Assembly: GCF_040807025.1 (NCBI RefSeq)
Contig: NC_090951.1
Location: forward strand, 29,849,573 to 29,913,572
Reading direction: 5' to 3'
Source: Struthio camelus
Lineage: Eukaryota; Chordata; Aves; Struthioniformes; Struthionidae
Length of the DNA stretch: 64,000 bases
Shown here: in pieces, positions 61,041 to 64,000 of the stretch
Position numbering within the stretch: position 1 is the first letter of the stretch
How the letters are laid out: each line of letters begins with the position of its first letter
Position numbers and translations under genes: made by a program
The notes under the pieces: generated by a model
Database searches by the model: none
The model's input: the letters and a program-made list of their open reading frames with translations, nothing else
What the model was told of the DNA's origin: nothing

Positions 61041-62320
61041 TGCGGGACGCGGCCGATAACATCGGGCGCTCACCAAAACCCTCCGTGCCCATGCAGCGCC
61101 GGCCCCCGCGGCCGGCCCCTGGCGGCCGGGAGCCCCCGGAGGAGCGGCGGCGGGCCGGCCGCCGCGGGGCCCCGCGCCCCGAGCCGGCGAGCCGCCAGGC
61201 AGGCGAGGAGCAGGCCCGGCTGCTGCTGGCCATCTGCGGAGCGGGTGCCGCAGGCCCCGCCGGGGGAAGACACGGCGGGCGCGAGTCCCTCCGGCGGGGA
61301 GCGGAGCGAGGCGCCCGCCGGCAGCCTCCGGACCGCCGACCGTGGCGTGGGGCCGCCGCGGGCGCCGGGCCCGGCCGGGGGCGCAGGCTGCGCCGCTCGC
61401 CTCCCCAGAGGGCCGCGGCAGGGACGGCCCCGCCCCGCCCCCGTTACCGGGGCGACGTTGTCGGCGGCCCCCCGCCCCGCGGCGCGGCCCGCCGGCCCCG
61501 CCCCCGCCCCCGCCCCCGGCCCCGCCCCCGGCCCCGCCTCGGCCAATGGCGCGGCGCCGCCGGGCCGGCCCGCCGCTGACGTCATGGCCGGTGAAAACCC
61601 CCCGTGGCCGCGGAGCGGCGGCGGCGCAGCATGGCCAAGCACCACCGCGCGCCGGCGCGCAGCGCCGAGCCCGTCGTCGAGGTCAAGAGCAAGGTACGCG
61701 CCCGCCGCCGCCCCCCGCCCCGCGCCGCCGCCCCGCGCCGCCGGGGCGCGGCTGCCCGGCCGTGCGGGCCGCTCCGCTCCGCTGCGCTCCGCGGCGGCGC
61801 TGCCCGCGCCTCCCCCGCCCGGCGCCGCCGGGGGCCGCGCGCGCTCCCGGCGCGGGTGGGCGCGCTTGGCCGGCGGCGCGGCCCCGCGGGGCTCGGCCCG
61901 CCCGTGGCTCTGCGCCGGGCCCCGGCCCCGCCGTCCCTACCCCCCCCCCGCCGCCGCTCTTCCGGCGGGACCGACCCCTCCCGCGGGTAGCGGGCAGGGA
62001 GGCCCGTGCCGCCCCGCGCCGGCCGCGCCCGTGGGGTGGCGGCGGCACCTGCCCCGGCCCCGTCCGAGGCCGGCAGCGGGGCTGGCGGCTCCGCGCTCGC
62101 AGGCGGGCGTGGGGCGCGCCGTGCCCGGGTCGCGGGCCGCCTGCCCAGCCGGCCTGGCCGCCCCCTGGCGGCGGGGTCCGCCGTCCCCTCTTGGGCCGGC
62201 TTGTCGCGCCCCGCGTGGGGCCCTGGGCGCGGACTCGCGCTGGCCGTGGCGGCTCTGGGGGTGTCCGCAGCCCCACCGCCCCCTTCCTCCCCGACGGGAG
62301 CAGGCCTCTGCCCCCTCCCT
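61041..62320 (+). promoter_or_regulatory. PARD6A: CpG island of PARD6A promoter, exon 1 and intron 1
   Basis: An extreme GC- and CpG-rich block surrounds PARD6A exon 1. It contains the CRE, a CCAAT box and several CCCCGCCCC Sp1-like sites (61495-61530). Very long open frames on both strands (up to about 470 codons) are Pro/Ala/Arg/Gly-rich composition artefacts and are not genes. Confidence 0.8.
61577..61584 (+). promoter_or_regulatory. PARD6A: Palindromic CRE upstream of PARD6A ATG
   Basis: TGACGTCA, a perfect cAMP-response element for CREB/ATF factors, lies 46 bp before the ATG inside the CpG island. A CCAAT box (GGCCAATGGC near 61541-61550) lies about 30 bp further upstream. The pairing and position suggest a TATA-less CRE/NF-Y promoter. 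Its use is inferred. Confidence 0.6.
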
Positions 62321-62934
62321 TTGAGGCTCAAACAGGAAAGCGCACATCTGCTTTTCCGTCTCCTTCAGTGGCCAGGCCTGGCAGGTGGTCCGCGCGGAGG
62401 GTGCCGATGCCTTCGTGCCCGCTACCGTTATCGCTAGAGCAGCCCCAGTGCTGAGAAGATTTGGGCGTTTGGTGCCAACTGAGCAGCAAATGAGACGGGG
62501 AGGAAGGGTTTGGGAGCAAGGAGGGGAAGAGGAAGGGGGCGAAGCTCGGGACTCCTGCAAAAGGAGGAAGGAGCCGGTGTGCTCTGGCGTTGGCGCTCCC
62601 TTCTCTCCAGCAGCTTGCGCAGGAGCTCTGCGCAGCGACCACCGATCGCCTCCTCTTGGGGTCTGTCTGCGAGCCTGCCTCGCACCTGACCCTCCTCCTC
62701 CTCCACCGCAGTTCGACGCCGAGTTTCGCCGCTTTGCCGTGAAGCGCTCCAGCGTGGGCAGCTTCCAGGACTTCTACCGCCTGCTGCAGACCGTGCACCA
62801 GATCCCCCGCGTGGACGTGCTGCTGGGCTACACGGACGTCCACGGCGACTTGCTGCCCATCAACAACGATGACAACTACCACAAGGCCCTGTCCTCCGCC
62901 AGCCCCCTCCTCAGGGTCATCATCCAGAAAAAGG
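61631..62934 (+). CDS. PARD6A: PARD6A, partitioning-defective 6 alpha (first two coding exons; continues beyond right edge)
   Basis: PAR6 is the polarity adaptor that links atypical PKC, CDC42-GTP and PAR3 at tight junctions and the apical cortex. Exon 1 is 61631-61693 (21 codons, [20 protein letters not shown] then K, donor AAG|GTACGC). Exon 2 is 62712-62934 (74 codons plus 1 nt, acceptor CACCGCAG|TTCGAC, donor G|GTGAGC). Together they give the N-terminal PB1 domain that binds a[33 protein letters not shown], and the acidic loop [19 protein letters not shown]. The start [11 protein letters not shown]...[14 protein letters not shown] resembles human PARD6A (MARPQRTPARS...[14 protein letters not shown]) more than PARD6B or PARD6G. 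The CRIB-PDZ part must lie beyond 64000. Transcription is divergent from HERPUD1. Confidence 0.95.
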
Positions 62935-64000
62935 GTGAGCGCGAGCCGCCGGGGCTGGAGAAGGGGGCCGGAGCTGGCCCCCGAGTGGGCCGTGTGGCCG
63001 CGCTCACCTTGCCGAGCCGGGATGTCCTCCAAGGAGCAGGCGAGCGGGTTGAGCCGATGCACCGTGGTACCTCCGGTCCCGCGTTGGGGCCGCGCTGCTC
63101 CCTCCGCCGAATTGAGGGTGTGCCGCGGTAAGGCCTCGTGCCTCGCTGGAGGCTCCCGGCCGCGAAGGCAGCCGAGAGGGGCCGCTCCGCCCTGGCGAGC
63201 GGCTGCGAATGGCCCGGCCTGCGCCCCGCTTTCCCGGCCGAAGAGGGGCAATCCTCAGGGTTCGCCGCTTTGAGTTGCGTTTCCAGCCGGGCTCGCGTGG
63301 GCTCCATAAAAACGCAGCGTGTTCTTGCGCCTGCCGCCGCTGGGAGCCCCATCCGCTCCCTCCCCTAAGGCCGCCGAAGCAATCGTTTCGGCAGGGCTCT
63401 CCGGGCTGCTGGGCTCAGCTGATTTTGTTGTTGCTGTTTCTTTTTCCAGTGGGAGGAGACCTGTCTCTTCCCCGGCAGCCCAGGGGCTTGTCCTGACCAC
63501 AGAGGCTTGCTCTCGGAGAGCAGCTTCCTCGGTTTGGAGCGCGAAAGAGCCACGATAGCAGCATTCCTGGGAAGGCTGCTGGCGCTATAAAGATGAAACC
63601 GAAACCCTTCTAGTGACAAACACCTTGGGTATGTCTCGCCTTCATCGGGGCAGATGGAGATGAGGACAGCCCGTGAGATTGCCCAGTTTATTAGTGCCGA
63701 GGCTTTTTAAGCATCAAGCAAAAGTCCACAAAGCTGTCGCCTGCTCGGGAAGCTCTGGCTTCAACGACGCAGCGCCCGGCGCAGCCTGGGGCTCCCAGCT
63801 GAAGTCTGGGCGAAGCCCTGGGCGAGCAGCAACGCCTTGCCGCGTCTCAGCGGGCGCCTCTGGCCGTTGTGCTGCTGAGCCGGGTTTCTCTTGCATCGGG
63901 GTGATGCAGGAGGCACTCGACTTGTGTTTCATTCCTCCGGGGCTAAGTGGGGCCCAGGAGGCCTTTCTGTCTGAGCTGGCGTTTGCCCCTGCATGGCCGG
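62935..64000 (+). other. PARD6A: PARD6A intron 2 (partial)
   Basis: No CRIB or PDZ coding sequence is found before the window ends, so this is intron. It is moderately GC-rich and has no recognised repeat. The open frames on both strands here carry no motif. Confidence 0.7.

Noticed and set aside
60909-62454. Open frames of 370-471 codons on the plus strand and up to 249 on the minus strand over the PARD6A island
   Set aside because: They are Pro/Ala/Arg/Gly-rich in all frames at once, which is what extreme GC content without TA-containing stops produces. The true exon 1 in this stretch is only 63 bp.
1-64000. tRNA, rRNA, CRISPR arrays, operons, prokaryotic-type defence systems
   Set aside because: No cloverleaf, repeat-spacer pattern or polycistronic gene arrangement was seen. 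The window is ordinary intron-rich vertebrate DNA.

Overview
This is a vertebrate nuclear window, most likely from a bird. It holds CR1 LINE copies ranging from young to ancient, compact introns and GC-rich CpG-island promoters. The three minus-strand genes have the same order as human chromosome 16q13 (HERPUD1-CETP-NLRC5). The species cannot be named from the sequence.

Layout, left to right. From 1 to about 30 kb on the minus strand lies the 5' half of NLRC5, the NLR-family transactivator of MHC class I. It has a GC-rich promoter near 29.2-30.1 kb, an N-terminal death-fold exon at 22.6-22.9 kb, a short linker exon, one 1753-bp NACHT exon, then a series of leucine-rich-repeat exons that runs off the left edge. 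From 31.3 to 41.8 kb on the minus strand lies a complete 16-exon CETP (plasma cholesteryl ester transfer protein; 502 codons plus stop). From 41.8 to 48.5 kb is a spacer with a small GC-rich block and an ancient LINE. From 48.5 to 55.8 kb on the minus strand lies a complete 8-exon HERPUD1 (ER-stress ERAD scaffold; 384 codons plus stop). Its promoter carries a TATA box, CCAAT boxes and an exact ERSE-II element. From 55.8 to 61.6 kb is a spacer with a degraded CR1 tail. From 61.6 kb to the right edge on the plus strand are the first two coding exons (PB1 domain) of PARD6A, the cell-polarity adaptor, within a large CpG island.

Exon joins in all four genes keep frame with no stops, so all appear to be functional host genes. 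The exceptions are the NLRC5 start codon and its leftmost exons, which I can only place tentatively. The genes do not form one pathway: NLRC5 serves antigen presentation, CETP plasma lipid transport, HERPUD1 ER protein quality control and PARD6A polarity. I found no CRISPR, operon or new enzyme system. The points most worth a second look are the modular exon cassette of the NLRC5 repeats, the shortened basic linker of this NLRC5, the conserved ER-stress promoter of HERPUD1, and the HERPUD1-PARD6A head-to-head neighbourhood, which differs from the human map.
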